Positions 1 through 9,480 of a stretch of 64,000 nucleotides of DNA are shown here, one piece after another. Numbering within the stretch: the stretch's first letter is position 1; every line of letters starts with the position of its first letter. Location: positions 868,001 through 932,000 of the forward strand of contig NZ_MASR01000001.1 of assembly GCF_001758195.1 (NCBI RefSeq). The letters run 5' to 3'. The notes beneath the pieces were generated by a model. The model saw only the letters and a program-made list of their open reading frames with translations, made no database searches and was not told the DNA's origin. Made by a program: the position numbers and the translations under genes. Source of the stretch: Pseudohongiella acticola (lineage in GTDB: Bacteria; Pseudomonadota; Gammaproteobacteria; Pseudomonadales; Pseudohongiellaceae).

Positions 1-1091
1 TCTTCCAGGCTGCTGGAATTTACCGTGTCATCTGCCTCTTCGTTTTTTGCCAGACAGACATCCACTTCATCTTCAAATCTCATGATCCCCAGAACTGAGA
101 AGCGGGCAATATTGAATTGCTGAATACTGCCGATCACACCACCGATGGGGCCAATCAGGAACAAAACTGCCATGACTATTCTGGATACATCGTCTTTTTC
201 GCCAGGATTGAGGATTGGCAGAACAAAAATAACTGCTCCAGCCATCAGATAGGAGGCGGTGGTCCCAGATGCCAGAACTTCGGCAAACAGCGCAGCGCTG
301 GCTGAACGGTTTTGATAAAGATCGGAAGAGGCCTCTTTGGCGTCCTGGAGGAACTCATTTCGTTTGCTGGTATTGAGCCTGAGTTCCTTGGCACCTCTGA
401 TCCCGGCCTCCATTGACCGATCAAGGCTGGCATTGGAGATGGCCGACTGCTGCATGGTTTCACCCAGCCGGGCGGAAACCGAGAGGTAGCCCAGTACGGT
501 CGCAATACCGACTATACCGGTGAGCAACGCCGCCAGTGGCGACAGGAAAGCCACGTACAGATACATGAAGATAAGCAGACTCAGGCACTCGACACCGGCG
601 GTTATGGTAATAATCGCCTGCGACAGCGGTCCGTAATTCTTTATCAGACCATCCGTTATTGCTTCTTCGGAAAAATCTTCGATGTTTCTTAATGACAATT
701 TTGTCACTTTAGCAACAATTCGTTGTCGCCACTGGTGCAAGGCAGCTTCGATAGCGCTGCTTGACTGAGCAATCAGAAAGCGCTGACAAAAACGGTAACA
801 TACCAGCATCACCAGAAACGCGATGGCGGCAAAAACGGAGTACTGGTTTTCACCGACCAGCTTGGATTCAGCATTGAGAAAATACACGACAGCGGTGCCG
901 AAAGCCGCGCTGAGAACAGCAATACCAAGCAAGCCTTTAACAGAAGGACTGTCGAGACTGGCGAGGCTCAGCAAACCGGACTTGAATGGATTTTTGAATC
1001 GGGGTGGCGACAGTCGCGTTAGTGAGCGCAAAAGAGTGTCGCCGACTGACGAAGGACCATTCTGATCTGCCGGTTCTTGCTCCAGACTCAT
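1..1091 (-). CDS. Cyclic-peptide-type ABC exporter, N-terminal part (runs off window)
   Basis: Translating the complement from the ATG at 1091 gives an uninterrupted frame of 363 codons that leaves the window at position 1. It has an N-terminal cytoplasmic stretch of about 50 residues. This is followed by several hydrophobic segments (for example GLLGIAVLSAAFGTAVVYFL and VFAAIAFLVMLVCYRF) and later pairs near residues 155-195 and 280-325. The layout is that of the transmembrane half of the cyclic-peptide / siderophore exporter ABC family (SyrD/PvdE-like), where an ATP-binding domain follows. That domain would lie beyond the edge and is not seen, so the ATPase assignment is inferred. The gene faces away from a phosphopantetheinyl transferase, which would suit export of a non-ribosomal peptide or related product. 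The substrate is unknown. Confidence 0.8.
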   Translation of the reverse strand, partial: MSLEQEPADQNGPSSVGDTLLRSLTRLSPPRFKNPFKSGLLSLASLDSPSVKGLLGIAVLSAAFGTAVVYFLNAESKLVGENQYSVFAAIAFLVMLVCYRFCQRFLIAQSSSAIEAALHQWRQRIVAKVTKLSLRNIEDFSEEAITDGLIKNYGPLSQAIITITAGVECLSLLIFMYLYVAFLSPLAALLTGIVGIATVLGYLSVSARLGETMQQSAISNASLDRSMEAGIRGAKELRLNTSKRNEFLQDAKEASSDLYQNRSASAALFAEVLASGTTASYLMAGAVIFVLPILNPGEKDDVSRIVMAVLFLIGPIGGVIGSIQQFNIARFSVLGIMRFEDEVDVCLAKNEEADDTVNSSSLE

Positions 1092-1290
1092 AGTTTCACT
1101 CGACGTGTTTTTTTGGAGTCATCACGGCAGGGGTTGCAGCGAAATAAACTCGTTTTTTTTCTGTAAGCGCGCCCAAGCATTCTACTGGCATGTTATTGTT
1201 CAAGGCAACCCATTCGACTGAAAACGTTTGCAATTATTCAACCTGCATCACCTTTACAATTAAATCTTCCGAGCGTTAAATAACCAAAAT

Positions 1291-1995
1291 ATGATAAGCC
1301 TGATTCCCTCCCCATTTTGCATCGAAAGCGACTGTCGCCTGGTAAGCTGCCACTTCGACAAACAACTCTTTCGGGCGGAAGCAGTCTCCGACTTAGGTCT
1401 TGTTTTGCCGGCATCCCTGCACAAGGCAGTGCAAAAACGCAAAGCTGAATTCATCGCGGGTCGTTACTGCGCCCGGGAAGCACTCATGCAACTTGGCAAC
1501 AACCCTGCGAACACTGTCGGAATAGGTGCTAACCGCGAACCAACCTGGCCACAGGGACTGGTTGGCTCGATCACTCACACCCATGATTACGCAGCGGCAG
1601 TCGTTGCATATCATGATGCGGTTCGCGCCGTAGGAATAGATTCAGAGACTTGGATAGGAAGAGCCAGCGCAGCAAATGTCAGGCAGCAGGTTCTGACCAG
1701 TCACGAACGCAATGCGGGTTGCCAGCAGTCGTTCGAATCTTCGTCGCACTACCTGACACTGGTGTTTTCGGCCAAGGAAAGCCTGTTCAAATGTTTATTT
1801 CCGCTGGTGAACAGGTTTTTTGATTTTCACGCCGCGATTATCACACCAGACGTGCCGGGCTCGCACAAAAATGGTGCATTTGAATTTGAGCTGACTGAAG
1901 ATCTGGGCGCAGGGTTTCACCGGGGTTATCGCGGGCGCGGCCGCTACACATTCAGCACAAGCTGCGTCCACACCGCGATAATACTGACGCGTTAG
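1291..1995 (+). CDS. 4'-phosphopantetheinyl transferase, EntD type
   Basis: This 234-residue enzyme would move the phosphopantetheine arm of coenzyme A onto a serine of carrier domains in non-ribosomal peptide, polyketide or fatty acid synthases. The EntD-family signatures are in order: KRKAEFIAGRYCAREAL near residues 49-65, GSITHTHDY near 92-100, the magnesium-binding VGIDSE with D117 and E119, and FSAKESLFK with E163 and K167. Length matches EntD-like enzymes (about 210-240 residues). The ATG at 1291 is the only reasonable start. It is divergent from the exporter fragment across 199 bases and convergent with secF, leaving four bases between the stops. The pairing with a peptide-type exporter suggests secondary metabolism beyond the left edge, but no synthase is visible here. 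Confidence 0.88.
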   Translation: MISLIPSPFCIESDCRLVSCHFDKQLFRAEAVSDLGLVLPASLHKAVQKRKAEFIAGRYCAREALMQLGNNPANTVGIGANREPTWPQGLVGSITHTHDYAAAVVAYHDAVRAVGIDSETWIGRASAANVRQQVLTSHERNAGCQQSFESSSHYLTLVFSAKESLFKCLFPLVNRFFDFHAAIITPDVPGSHKNGAFEFELTEDLGAGFHRGYRGRGRYTFSTSCVHTAIILTR

Positions 1996-1999
1996 CGCC

Positions 2000-2956
2000 T
2001 CAGGGCATGGAATCCAGCTCTTCGCCCTCCTTCACGGGAACAGCGAGATCTTCTTTGGTAATGCCGAGGTAGATCAGGAAATTGCAACTGATATGCAGTG
2101 ATGTATAGGTACCGACGGTAACACCCACGATCAGCGACACCGCAAACCCTCTGATTGCCTCGCCGCCCATGACCAGCATCGCGATCAACGCCATCAATGT
2201 CGTCAATGATGTGACAAAGGTTCGGGAAATAACCTGGTTCAGCGTTGTGTTCAGAATATGCTCTGAATCTGTGGAACGCATGATACGGAAATTTTCACGC
2301 GCGCGGTCAAATACCACGATAGTGTCATTAAGTGAGTAACCGATGACGGCCAGCAATGCCGCCAGCACCGTAAGATCAAAGGTCAGTCGGAACAGCGAAA
2401 TCACACCCAGCACTACGATGACGTCATGCGCCAGCGCTGCCACCGATGCGATACCGAATTTGTACTGAAAACGCACAGCAACGTAGAGCATGACAATGCC
2501 CAGTGCTACCAATAGCGCCAGCCCGCCTCGCTCGGCCAGTTCAGCACCAATTTTGGGTCCGACAAACTCAGAACGCCGCATTTCGACCGGCGTGTCACTG
2601 CTCGATTGCAACAGGGCAAGAACTTCATCACCGAGCGAGGCGACTTCATTGTTCATGGCCTCGTCTTCGCCCTCTTCCACGGGCAGGCGCACCAGCACAT
2701 CACGATCGGAACCAAAGGTAACTACCACGGCTTCTTCGTAGCCGGCATCAACCAGCTGTTGACGGATTGTTTCCGGATTAACCGATTGTGTGTAACCCAC
2801 TTCAATCAGCGTACCACTGGTGAAATCCAGTCCGAACTCGAAGCGATTGATGGCCAGCGACAGGATCGCCACCACCAGCATTACCGCAGAAATGATTCCC
2901 GTGATGCGTCGCTTGCGCGCGCTCATGAAATCGATATCGCCTTTAATCAGTGCCAT
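2000..2956 (-). CDS. secF: Protein translocase subunit SecF
   Basis: SecF works with SecD and YajC on the SecYEG channel and uses the proton gradient to help pull exported proteins across the inner membrane. The 318 residues match the usual size (E. coli 323). Visible features are a first membrane span near residues 17-35, the P1-domain motif FGLDFTSGTLIEVGY near 41-55, and five more spans. GYSLNDTIVVFDRARENFR near 206-224 is the conserved SecF D4 motif. The gene follows secD after 36 bases in the tgt-yajC-secD-secF order typical of gammaproteobacteria and is probably transcribed with it. Confidence 0.97.
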   Translation of the reverse strand: MALIKGDIDFMSARKRRITGIISAVMLVVAILSLAINRFEFGLDFTSGTLIEVGYTQSVNPETIRQQLVDAGYEEAVVVTFGSDRDVLVRLPVEEGEDEAMNNEVASLGDEVLALLQSSSDTPVEMRRSEFVGPKIGAELAERGGLALLVALGIVMLYVAVRFQYKFGIASVAALAHDVIVVLGVISLFRLTFDLTVLAALLAVIGYSLNDTIVVFDRARENFRIMRSTDSEHILNTTLNQVISRTFVTSLTTLMALIAMLVMGGEAIRGFAVSLIVGVTVGTYTSLHISCNFLIYLGITKEDLAVPVKEGEELDSMP

Positions 2957-2992
2957 GCTAAGTCTGCCCTTGCAAATATTGTATCAGTGGCC

Positions 2993-4852
2993 TCAGGCGG
3001 CCTTGATGAATGGACCGATTGACAGCTTCTTGACTGCCCGTCCACCATAGATCGTATTGACAATAAACCGCGTAATCATGATGGCGGAGAACATCGACGT
3101 CATGATGCCCACCATCAGGGTGACGGCAAAACCCTTGACCGGCCCGGTGCCGACCGTGAACAGGACCATGGCCACCAGGAAAGTGGTCAGGTTGGCGTCC
3201 ACAATAGTCGAAAAGGCGCGATCGAAACCCGACGAAATCGCGTTCTGCGGCGACAGGCCGGCGGTCATCTCTTCCCGTATTCGCGTAAATATCAGTACGT
3301 TAGCGTCTACTGCCATACCGATCGTCAATACAATGCCGAAAATACCCGGCAACGTCAGCGTGGCGCCGATGATCGACATGATTGCTACCAGCAACACAAT
3401 ATTCATCATCAGCGCCAGGTTGGCCGCCAGCCCGAATAAACGGTAGTAGTACAGCATGAAGGACATTACCAGCAGGTAACCCAGCAGAACGGCTCCGGCA
3501 CCCTGTGCAATATTCTCTGCACCCAGGCTGGGCCCGACAGTCCGTTCTTCAATAAAGTACATGGGCGCCGCCAGCGCACCGGAACGAATCAGCAAGGACA
3601 GGTCATTGGCTTCCTGGCCACTGAGCCCGGTGATGACAAATTCACGGCCTAACGCAGCGCGAATAACGGCGTGACTGATCAGCCGGCGCTCCTCGTAGGT
3701 TTCCTGAACTTCGACGGTATTGCCGTCAGCGTCTTCTTCCAGCACGGTGCGTGTGCGGGTTTCAATCAGCAGAATATCCATCGGCCGACCAATGTTCTCG
3801 CGCGTGATGCGATTGAACTGCTGGCCACCCTGGGCATCCAGATTGATCACCACCTGGGGCTGACCATACTGGTCCAGCGCCGAGCGCACATTGCTGATGC
3901 GATCGCCCTGCAGGATCACATCATTATCAACACGGATCGACTGCCCCTGGTAATCATAGATCTCATAGCTGGTAGAGGACGCGCCCGCATTGGCTTCAAG
4001 ATGAAACTGCAGCGTCGCGATACGCTGCAAAATGCGTTTTGCCTGCGCGGTATCCTGCACACCTGGCAGTTCCACCACGATGCGATTGGGGCCCTGTTGC
4101 TGCACAATCGGTTCGGAGACGCCAAGAGAGTCGACCCGATTCCGGATGGTGGTCTGGTTGGCACGAATGGTATCAACTTCCATCTGCTGGATGCTTTCCG
4201 GCAGCATGGTCAATTGCAGCAGGTATTCATCACCACTTTCACGTGATTGCACCAGCAAATCAGAGTAGCCATCGCGGATCAGGCTGCGCGCCTGACTGCG
4301 AGAATCTTCGTCAGTAAAGCGCAGCTCAAGCTCACTTTCCCCGACCAGTTCCAGTGAACGCGACCGGATCCGTTCCGAGCGCAATTCCTGCCGAATGGTA
4401 CTGAGTATGTTTTCCATGCGCCGGCGCAGCGCAGTTTCCATATCCACTTCCATCAGAAAGTGAACCCCACCCTGCAGATCCAGACCCAGGTTCATCTTGG
4501 TTGCGCCCAGGCCCTGTAGCCACGGCGGTGTGGTTGCAGCCAGATTCAACGCGATGATGTATCCATCAGGCAGGGTTTCTTCGATGACGGTCTTGGCGCG
4601 TAACTGTTGTTCCAAGTCAGCAAACCGGATCAGGGCACCGATGTCAGTGACTTCTTCACCAAAATAGTCAACATCGGCGGCGCGCAGGGCATCCGTAGCC
4701 ATGCCCAGATCCAACTCGGTAATGGCATTGTTTTCGTGGGAAATCTGAATAGCCGGGTCATCGGGGAACAGATTTGGCACAGCATACAGTGCTGCCAGTG
4801 CGATTACCGCCAGCACCAATATGTTTTTCCATAAGGGAAATTTGTTCAACAT
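2993..4852 (-). CDS. secD: Protein translocase subunit SecD
   Basis: SecD is the larger partner of SecF in the proton-driven accessory complex of the Sec translocon. The 619 residues match the family. There is one N-terminal span near residues 8-25, the DLQGG motif (NLGLDLQGGVHFLMEVDM) near 121-138, a long periplasmic region, and a C-terminal bundle of membrane spans. GIVLTIGMAVDANVLIFTRI is the D4 motif shared with SecF. It lies 15 bases after yajC and 36 before secF, which points to a single transcript. Nothing in the sequence looks unusual. Confidence 0.97.
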   Translation of the reverse strand: MLNKFPLWKNILVLAVIALAALYAVPNLFPDDPAIQISHENNAITELDLGMATDALRAADVDYFGEEVTDIGALIRFADLEQQLRAKTVIEETLPDGYIIALNLAATTPPWLQGLGATKMNLGLDLQGGVHFLMEVDMETALRRRMENILSTIRQELRSERIRSRSLELVGESELELRFTDEDSRSQARSLIRDGYSDLLVQSRESGDEYLLQLTMLPESIQQMEVDTIRANQTTIRNRVDSLGVSEPIVQQQGPNRIVVELPGVQDTAQAKRILQRIATLQFHLEANAGASSTSYEIYDYQGQSIRVDNDVILQGDRISNVRSALDQYGQPQVVINLDAQGGQQFNRITRENIGRPMDILLIETRTRTVLEEDADGNTVEVQETYEERRLISHAVIRAALGREFVITGLSGQEANDLSLLIRSGALAAPMYFIEERTVGPSLGAENIAQGAGAVLLGYLLVMSFMLYYYRLFGLAANLALMMNIVLLVAIMSIIGATLTLPGIFGIVLTIGMAVDANVLIFTRIREEMTAGLSPQNAISSGFDRAFSTIVDANLTTFLVAMVLFTVGTGPVKGFAVTLMVGIMTSMFSAIMITRFIVNTIYGGRAVKKLSIGPFIKAA

Positions 4853-4867
4853 GTCGGGTAAAGCCTG

Positions 4868-5197
4868 TCAGATTGACTTGATGGTTCCTTTCGGAAGCGC
4901 GGCACCAATAGCAGACTTCTGCAGGTTGACCTCAACACCTTCCGAGACTTCGACAGTGACATAGTCATCTGACACTTTTGTGATACGACCCAGAATACCG
5001 CCGCTGGTCAGCACTTCATCACCTTTGCTCAGGCTGCCAACAAGTTCGCGATGCTCTTTTGCCCGTTTGGCCTGAGGACGCCAAAGGATCAGGTAAAACA
5101 GCAGGAACATGCCACCGATGAACAACAGGTTGAACATGGCGCCACCAGCGGGTGCTGCGGCGTCCTGGGCATGGGCGGAGCTGATCAGAAAATCCAT
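4868..5197 (-). CDS. yajC: Preprotein translocase subunit YajC
   Basis: YajC is a small single-span inner-membrane protein that co-purifies with SecD and SecF. The 109 residues start with a short periplasmic tail, then a span near residues 22-40 (FNLLFIGGMFLLFYLILWRP). A basic cytoplasmic part follows with the family pattern RPQAKRAKEHRELVGSLSKGDEVLTSGGILG. Position between tgt (100 bases upstream) and secD confirms the call. Confidence 0.96.
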   Translation of the reverse strand: MDFLISSAHAQDAAAPAGGAMFNLLFIGGMFLLFYLILWRPQAKRAKEHRELVGSLSKGDEVLTSGGILGRITKVSDDYVTVEVSEGVEVNLQKSAIGAALPKGTIKSI

Positions 5198-5297
5198 AAC
5201 AAAACTCTCTCAAACAATGAAGCCTGACGGGTGTTGCCCGCTGCGGCTGAAGGGTCAATAATTATTCTGGGTTTAAATGCGACGAAACGCTTGCCAA

Positions 5298-6437
<1,140 letters not shown>

Positions 6438-6480
6438 CTATCAATATTGAGTCAGTGATCTGTTTCCGAGCCGCGCGCTA

Positions 6481-6577
6481 CTGATTGTCTGCTCGTGGAG
6501 ACGCCCGTAAACCCATCCCTGGGGGGCTCGGCGACGACCGTCCAAGGGTCGTCGACGCTCCACAAGCAGACAATCAG
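6481..6577 (-). repeat. Dispersed palindromic element, copy A1
   Basis: Read on the minus strand this copy has an outer arm CTGATTGTCTGCT, the box GTGGAGCGT, and a small inner hairpin (CGACGACC, loop CTTGGAC, GGTCGTCG). Then come the shared core GAGCCCCCCA.GGATGGG, the box ACGGGCGTCTCCAC, and the complement of the outer arm. The inner hairpin has the same loop as copy A2 but different stem bases that still pair, which indicates compensatory change. Confidence 0.85.
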
Positions 6578-6634
6578 CATCCCACGTCTCTACCTGAGGT
6601 GCTTTCCGTCAGGGCATGTTTGCATTGAGAGACG

Positions 6635-6743
6635 CGGGGTGTGGGAGGCGAATTTCGGAGCGTATGCGACCCTTGGACGGTCGCATCCGAGCCCCCCATG
6701 GATGGGTTCACGGGCGTCTCCGAAAAGCGCCTCCCACACCCCG
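6635..6743 (+). repeat. Dispersed palindromic element, copy A2
   Basis: The outer arm is CGGGGTGTGGGAGGCG (6635-6650), complementary to 6728-6743. Inside are the GAGCGT box, the inner hairpin ATGCGACC / CTTGGAC loop / GGTCGCAT, the core with GAGCCCCCCATGGATGGG, and ACGGGCGTC. The inner hairpin is the same as in copy B at 26.5 kb, except for one loop base. The outer arm is unrelated to those of A1 and B in sequence, yet is self-complementary. Confidence 0.88.
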
Positions 6744-6829
6744 TGGCTCGGGAACAAAGCTGCTTCCTGCACGTCTCCGCAAGCAGACAATCAGTAGCGC
6801 GCGGCTCGGAATGGAATGGCAATCTCCAT

Positions 6830-8428
6830 TCACTCAGACTTCCGGTGTTCCCGTGTCGCGCGGAAGCGCACATCAGGCCAGCGCTCTTCCATCAGCGCCA
6901 GGTTCACGCGCGTTGGTGGCAAGTAGGTCAGGTGATCGCCCCCATCAACGGCCAGATTTTCGTAGGCCTTCTTCTTGAACTCCTCAAATTTCTTCGCATC
7001 ATCACATTCCACCCAGCGCGCACTGTAGATGTTCACCGGTTCGTAAATGCAATCAACCTTGTACTCATCCTTCAGACGGTAGGCCACCACCTCAAACTGC
7101 AGCACACCCACCGCGCCCACAATCAGGTCATTATTGCGCTGCGGCATGAACACCTGCACCGAGCCCTCCTCCGACAGTTGCTTCAGGCCTTTCTGCAACT
7201 GCTTGGTTTTGAGCGGGTCTTTCAAGCGGATACGACGGAACAACTCCGGCGCAAAATGCGGGATGCCGGTAAACTGCAGGCTCTCACCCTCGGTAAAGGT
7301 ATCGCCGATCTGGATGGTGCCATGGTTATGGAAACCAATGATGTCACCCGACACCGCATTTTCAGCCTGCTCCCGCTCGCCCGCCATGAAGGTGACCGCA
7401 TCACTGATACGGACTTCCTTGCCCAGGCGGCAATGGTGCAGCTTCATGCCCTTGCTGTAGGCGCCCGAGCAGATGCGCAGAAAAGCAATACGGTCCCGGT
7501 GGTTCGGATCCATGTTGGCCTGTATCTTGAAAACAAAGGCAGAAAATGGCGCTTCCTTGGGCGTCACCGTGCGGCTTTCAGTCTCGCGCGCTCGCGGTTG
7601 CGGTGCCCATTTAACAAAGTCATTAAGCATCTCGCGCACACCAAAATTGCCCAGCGCTGTGCCAAAAAACACCGGTGTCATGCGGCCAGCCAGATACTCA
7701 CCCAGATCAAATTCATTGCTGGCGCCCCGCACCAGTTCGATTTCGTCGGCAAAGTCATCGGCATAGGCGCCCAGCAGTGCTTTTGCCTCGGCACTGCGCA
7801 ACCCCTGGATCTGCACGTCATCCGGAATACGCGTGCCCTGACCGTGGTGGTAAACATGAATGGTATCGGTGTACAGATTGTAGACACCCTTAAAACCTTT
7901 ACCGTTGCCCAGCGGCCAGTTGATCGGCGCACAACGGATATTCAGGACCGTTTCGATCTCGTCCAGCACTTCAATGGGCTCACGGGTATCCCGGTCCAGT
8001 TTGTTCACAAACGTGAAGATCGGCGTATCGCGCAAACGACAGACTTCCATCAGCTTGATGGTGCGGTCCTCAACACCCTTGGCGCCATCTACCACCATCA
8101 ACGCCGAGTCGACAGCGGTCAAAACCCGGTAAGTATCTTCCGAGAAATCCTCGTGACCGGGTGTATCCAGCAGATTGACGGTGGCGTCGTTGTACGGGAA
8201 CTGCATCACCGAAGAGGTGACCGAGATGCCACGCTGCTGCTCCATCGCCATCCAGTCAGAGGTTGCGTGTTTTTCGTTGCGCTTGCCCTTTACCGAGCCT
8301 GCCGACTGAATCAGCTTGCCGAACAGCAGCAGCTTCTCCGTGATCGTGGTTTTACCAGCGTCCGGGTGCGAAATGATGGCAAAGCACCTTCTTGTGCTTG
8401 TTTTTAAAGCAATTTCTTGGGGTGTCAT
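6830..8428 (-). CDS. prfC: Peptide chain release factor 3, with island-supplied N-terminus
   Basis: RF3 is a GTPase that recycles RF1/RF2 from the ribosome after termination. The 532 residues match the family. Seen are Walker [10 protein letters not shown] near residues 21-29, the switch [10 protein letters not shown] and the NKLD guanine-specificity motif FVNKLDRD, followed by EF-Tu-like domain II and the RF3 C-terminal domain. The first 20 or so codons ([15 protein letters not shown]...) differ from the native start preserved at 22.6-22.7 kb (MSTNLLAQEIATRRT...). An integrated island therefore supplied the start codon, leader and promoter. The gene remains in frame and should be functional. 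It precedes tgt on the same strand. Confidence 0.96.
   Translation of the reverse strand: MTPQEIALKTSTRRCFAIISHPDAGKTTITEKLLLFGKLIQSAGSVKGKRNEKHATSDWMAMEQQRGISVTSSVMQFPYNDATVNLLDTPGHEDFSEDTYRVLTAVDSALMVVDGAKGVEDRTIKLMEVCRLRDTPIFTFVNKLDRDTREPIEVLDEIETVLNIRCAPINWPLGNGKGFKGVYNLYTDTIHVYHHGQGTRIPDDVQIQGLRSAEAKALLGAYADDFADEIELVRGASNEFDLGEYLAGRMTPVFFGTALGNFGVREMLNDFVKWAPQPRARETESRTVTPKEAPFSAFVFKIQANMDPNHRDRIAFLRICSGAYSKGMKLHHCRLGKEVRISDAVTFMAGEREQAENAVSGDIIGFHNHGTIQIGDTFTEGESLQFTGIPHFAPELFRRIRLKDPLKTKQLQKGLKQLSEEGSVQVFMPQRNNDLIVGAVGVLQFEVVAYRLKDEYKVDCIYEPVNIYSARWVECDDAKKFEEFKKKAYENLAVDGGDHLTYLPPTRVNLALMEERWPDVRFRATREHRKSE
8361..8384 (-). other. Left attachment site (inside prfC)
   Basis: Twenty-four bases matching 22634-22657 at 23 positions; they encode FAIISHPD of RF3. 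The element-side sequence is to the right of this repeat. The strict identity of the 11 bases TCCGGGTGCGA at one end and ATGATGGCAAAG at the other brackets the strand-exchange zone. Confidence 0.85.
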
Positions 8429-8445
8429 TAGCGGCTTCTTCGGAT

Positions 8446-8470
8446 TATGTACACAACTATGTACACACTA
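8446..8470. repeat. TGTACAC inverted pair, left end of island
   Basis: ATGTACACAACTATGTACACA lies just inside the left attachment site. The same type of pair, with the shared string ATTATGTACAC, recurs just inside the right end (about 22483-22506). Such short repeats at both ends of an integrating element are typical of integrase arm-binding or excisionase sites. That role is inferred. Confidence 0.55.
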
Positions 8471-8509
8471 TGAAATGTGTCCCGGCTCTGGGCTGTGACT
8501 CAATAACGC

Positions 8510-8540
8510 AGTATACCAAATCTTAGCCAGCGGGCACCAA
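8510..8540 (-). promoter_or_regulatory. Candidate island-borne promoter for prfC
   Basis: On the minus strand TATACT (8515-8510) is preceded by TGG, forming an extended -10 (TGGTATACT). A weak -35 (TTGGTG) lies 19 bases further upstream. It is about 80 bases before the new prfC ATG and is the best match in the island-supplied leader. Since the native prfC promoter is now 14 kb away, some promoter here is required. Confidence 0.5.
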
Positions 8541-8595
8541 CCGCAAATCTCCCACAACTCTACTACCTCCACCTTTATACCAAGGAGCCTTACCC

Positions 8596-8670
8596 ATGCC
8601 CGACAAACCCAAAGTACTCATCCTCGGTCACGGCCGGCACGGTAAAGACACCGTGGCTGAGATCATTTGA
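8596..8670 (+). pseudogene. Truncated start of a phage-type dNMP kinase-like gene
   Basis: A strong ribosome site (AAGGAG, 8 bases before the ATG) leads into 24 codons, MPDKPKVLILGHGRHGKDTV..., followed by TGA. The peptide holds a P-loop, GHGRHGKDT. It closely resembles the beginning of phage and plasmid deoxynucleoside monophosphate kinase-like P-loop proteins, but the rest of the domain is missing. It is most likely the leftover 5' end of a gene lost by deletion. A functional 24-residue peptide is less likely. Confidence 0.6.
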
Positions 8671-8710
8671 TTTGGGTCCCATGGGTCCCGCCAACGGAAC
8701 AGCTCCCGAT

Positions 8711-8880
8711 ACCGATATACAACCATGTTAAACATAAAACCGATACACACCCGATACTCTGAGAACTGAGCAAAGACGAGATCCAGCTTCAGAGGCGGCT
8801 TGCCGAAATGGTTACTCACGATCAACCGATATACTAAGTCCGCTAAAAGCGCTGAAAATGGCGGTATACGACCGATATAC
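8711..8880. repeat. Iteron-like cluster of ACCGATATAC repeats
   Basis: ACCGATATAC occurs exactly at 8711-8720, 8825-8834 and 8871-8880. Relatives occur at 8739-8748 (ACCGATACAC) and 8750-8759 (CCCGATACTC), and a partial inverse (GCGGTATACG) just before the last copy. The 425-base stretch 8671-9095 has no credible gene. It could be binding sites for an island regulator or a replication/transfer initiator. The spacing is irregular, so a regulator array is as likely as true iterons. Confidence 0.6.
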
Positions 8881-9095
8881 TATCCAGACACAGGGATTCA
8901 ACCGAAAGCTGCCAGAATATTTGGCCCCCAGGGGAAGTCAGTCGCATTTTTGAAAAATTTGCTCATCTGCCTACGGTGGCAATACTACATACCCCTGGAT
9001 TCAGATAAAGAAGTACCCCCCCCCCCTCTTCTCCGCCTACGGCGTTACAACGATGGCAGCATAAACCGACTGCTGCACTACTCCGGAGACAGACC

Positions 9096-9305
9096 ATGAA
9101 CAACACAGCCTCAATTGGTACCGTATGGGATCGCCTCATGTCAGTGGCTGACAACTCCCTCAGCATGGCTGACAACCTGGCACAAGCTGGTGGCCACATC
9201 ACCGCTGCTGCCCGCATCCACGCTCACAACGTCGAGGTCGGTGCCCAGATTAAGGTCAACATCCGAGCTCAAGAGCTGCGCCTTTCTCTCCCTCCAGTTG
9301 AATGA
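9096..9305 (+). CDS. Small hypothetical protein with its own terminator
   Basis: This 69-residue frame begins MNNTASIGTVWDRLMSVADN and is preceded by GGAG about 9 bases before the ATG. It is followed five bases after its stop by a strong intrinsic terminator, so it looks like a real one-gene transcript. The sequence is alanine-rich and predicted helical, with no membrane span, cysteine or recognisable motif. I do not recognise the family. Confidence 0.6.
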   Translation: MNNTASIGTVWDRLMSVADNSLSMADNLAQAGGHITAAARIHAHNVEVGAQIKVNIRAQELRLSLPPVE

Positions 9306-9310
9306 TCAAC

Positions 9311-9345
9311 ACCACCATATCCTTCGGGATGTGGTGGTATTTTTT
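9311..9345 (+). terminator. Intrinsic terminator
   Basis: ACCACCATATCC and GGGATGTGGTGGT form a 12-pair stem closed by a TTC loop and followed by ATTTTTT. It ends the small gene at 9096-9305. Confidence 0.9.
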
Positions 9346-9480
9346 ACACCCTACACACTTATTCGTTAGTCAGTTATCAAGATAGACCACCATCTGTTGC
9401 CGCCCCCCCCTGAGGACTAGAGCTTCGCTCTTACGATGAAGCCAGAAAGGCTTAATCACTTAATAACCTCAGGAGCCAAC

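Larger units (their letters stand above)
6464..6811. repeat. Composite palindromic locus holding two repeat copies
   Basis: A 30-base arm at 6464-6493 is the exact reverse complement of 6782-6811, so the whole 348-base locus is bracketed by a perfect inverted repeat. Inside lie two copies of a dispersed palindromic element in opposite orientation (6481-6577 and 6635-6743). The 15-base string CAAGCAGACAATCAG occurs at 6563-6577 and again in the right outer arm. The locus fills the gap between prfC and tgt, which contains no credible gene. It may act as a transcript terminator or processing structure, but no T-run follows the stems. Confidence 0.85.

Noticed and set aside
6641-8407. Very long open frame on the plus strand opposite prfC (and a similar one at 5277-6458 opposite tgt).
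   Set aside because: Both are antisense shadows of strongly conserved genes; their translations have no recognisable family and no ribosome site.
8711-8880. Repeat cluster considered as a CRISPR array.
   Set aside because: Ten-base irregularly spaced motifs without equal spacers or cas genes.
9011-9030. Poly-C run near 9018-9026 and a second near 9404-9411.
   Set aside because: Possible phase-variation tracts, but neither lies in a gene or at a promoter spacing that would support switching.
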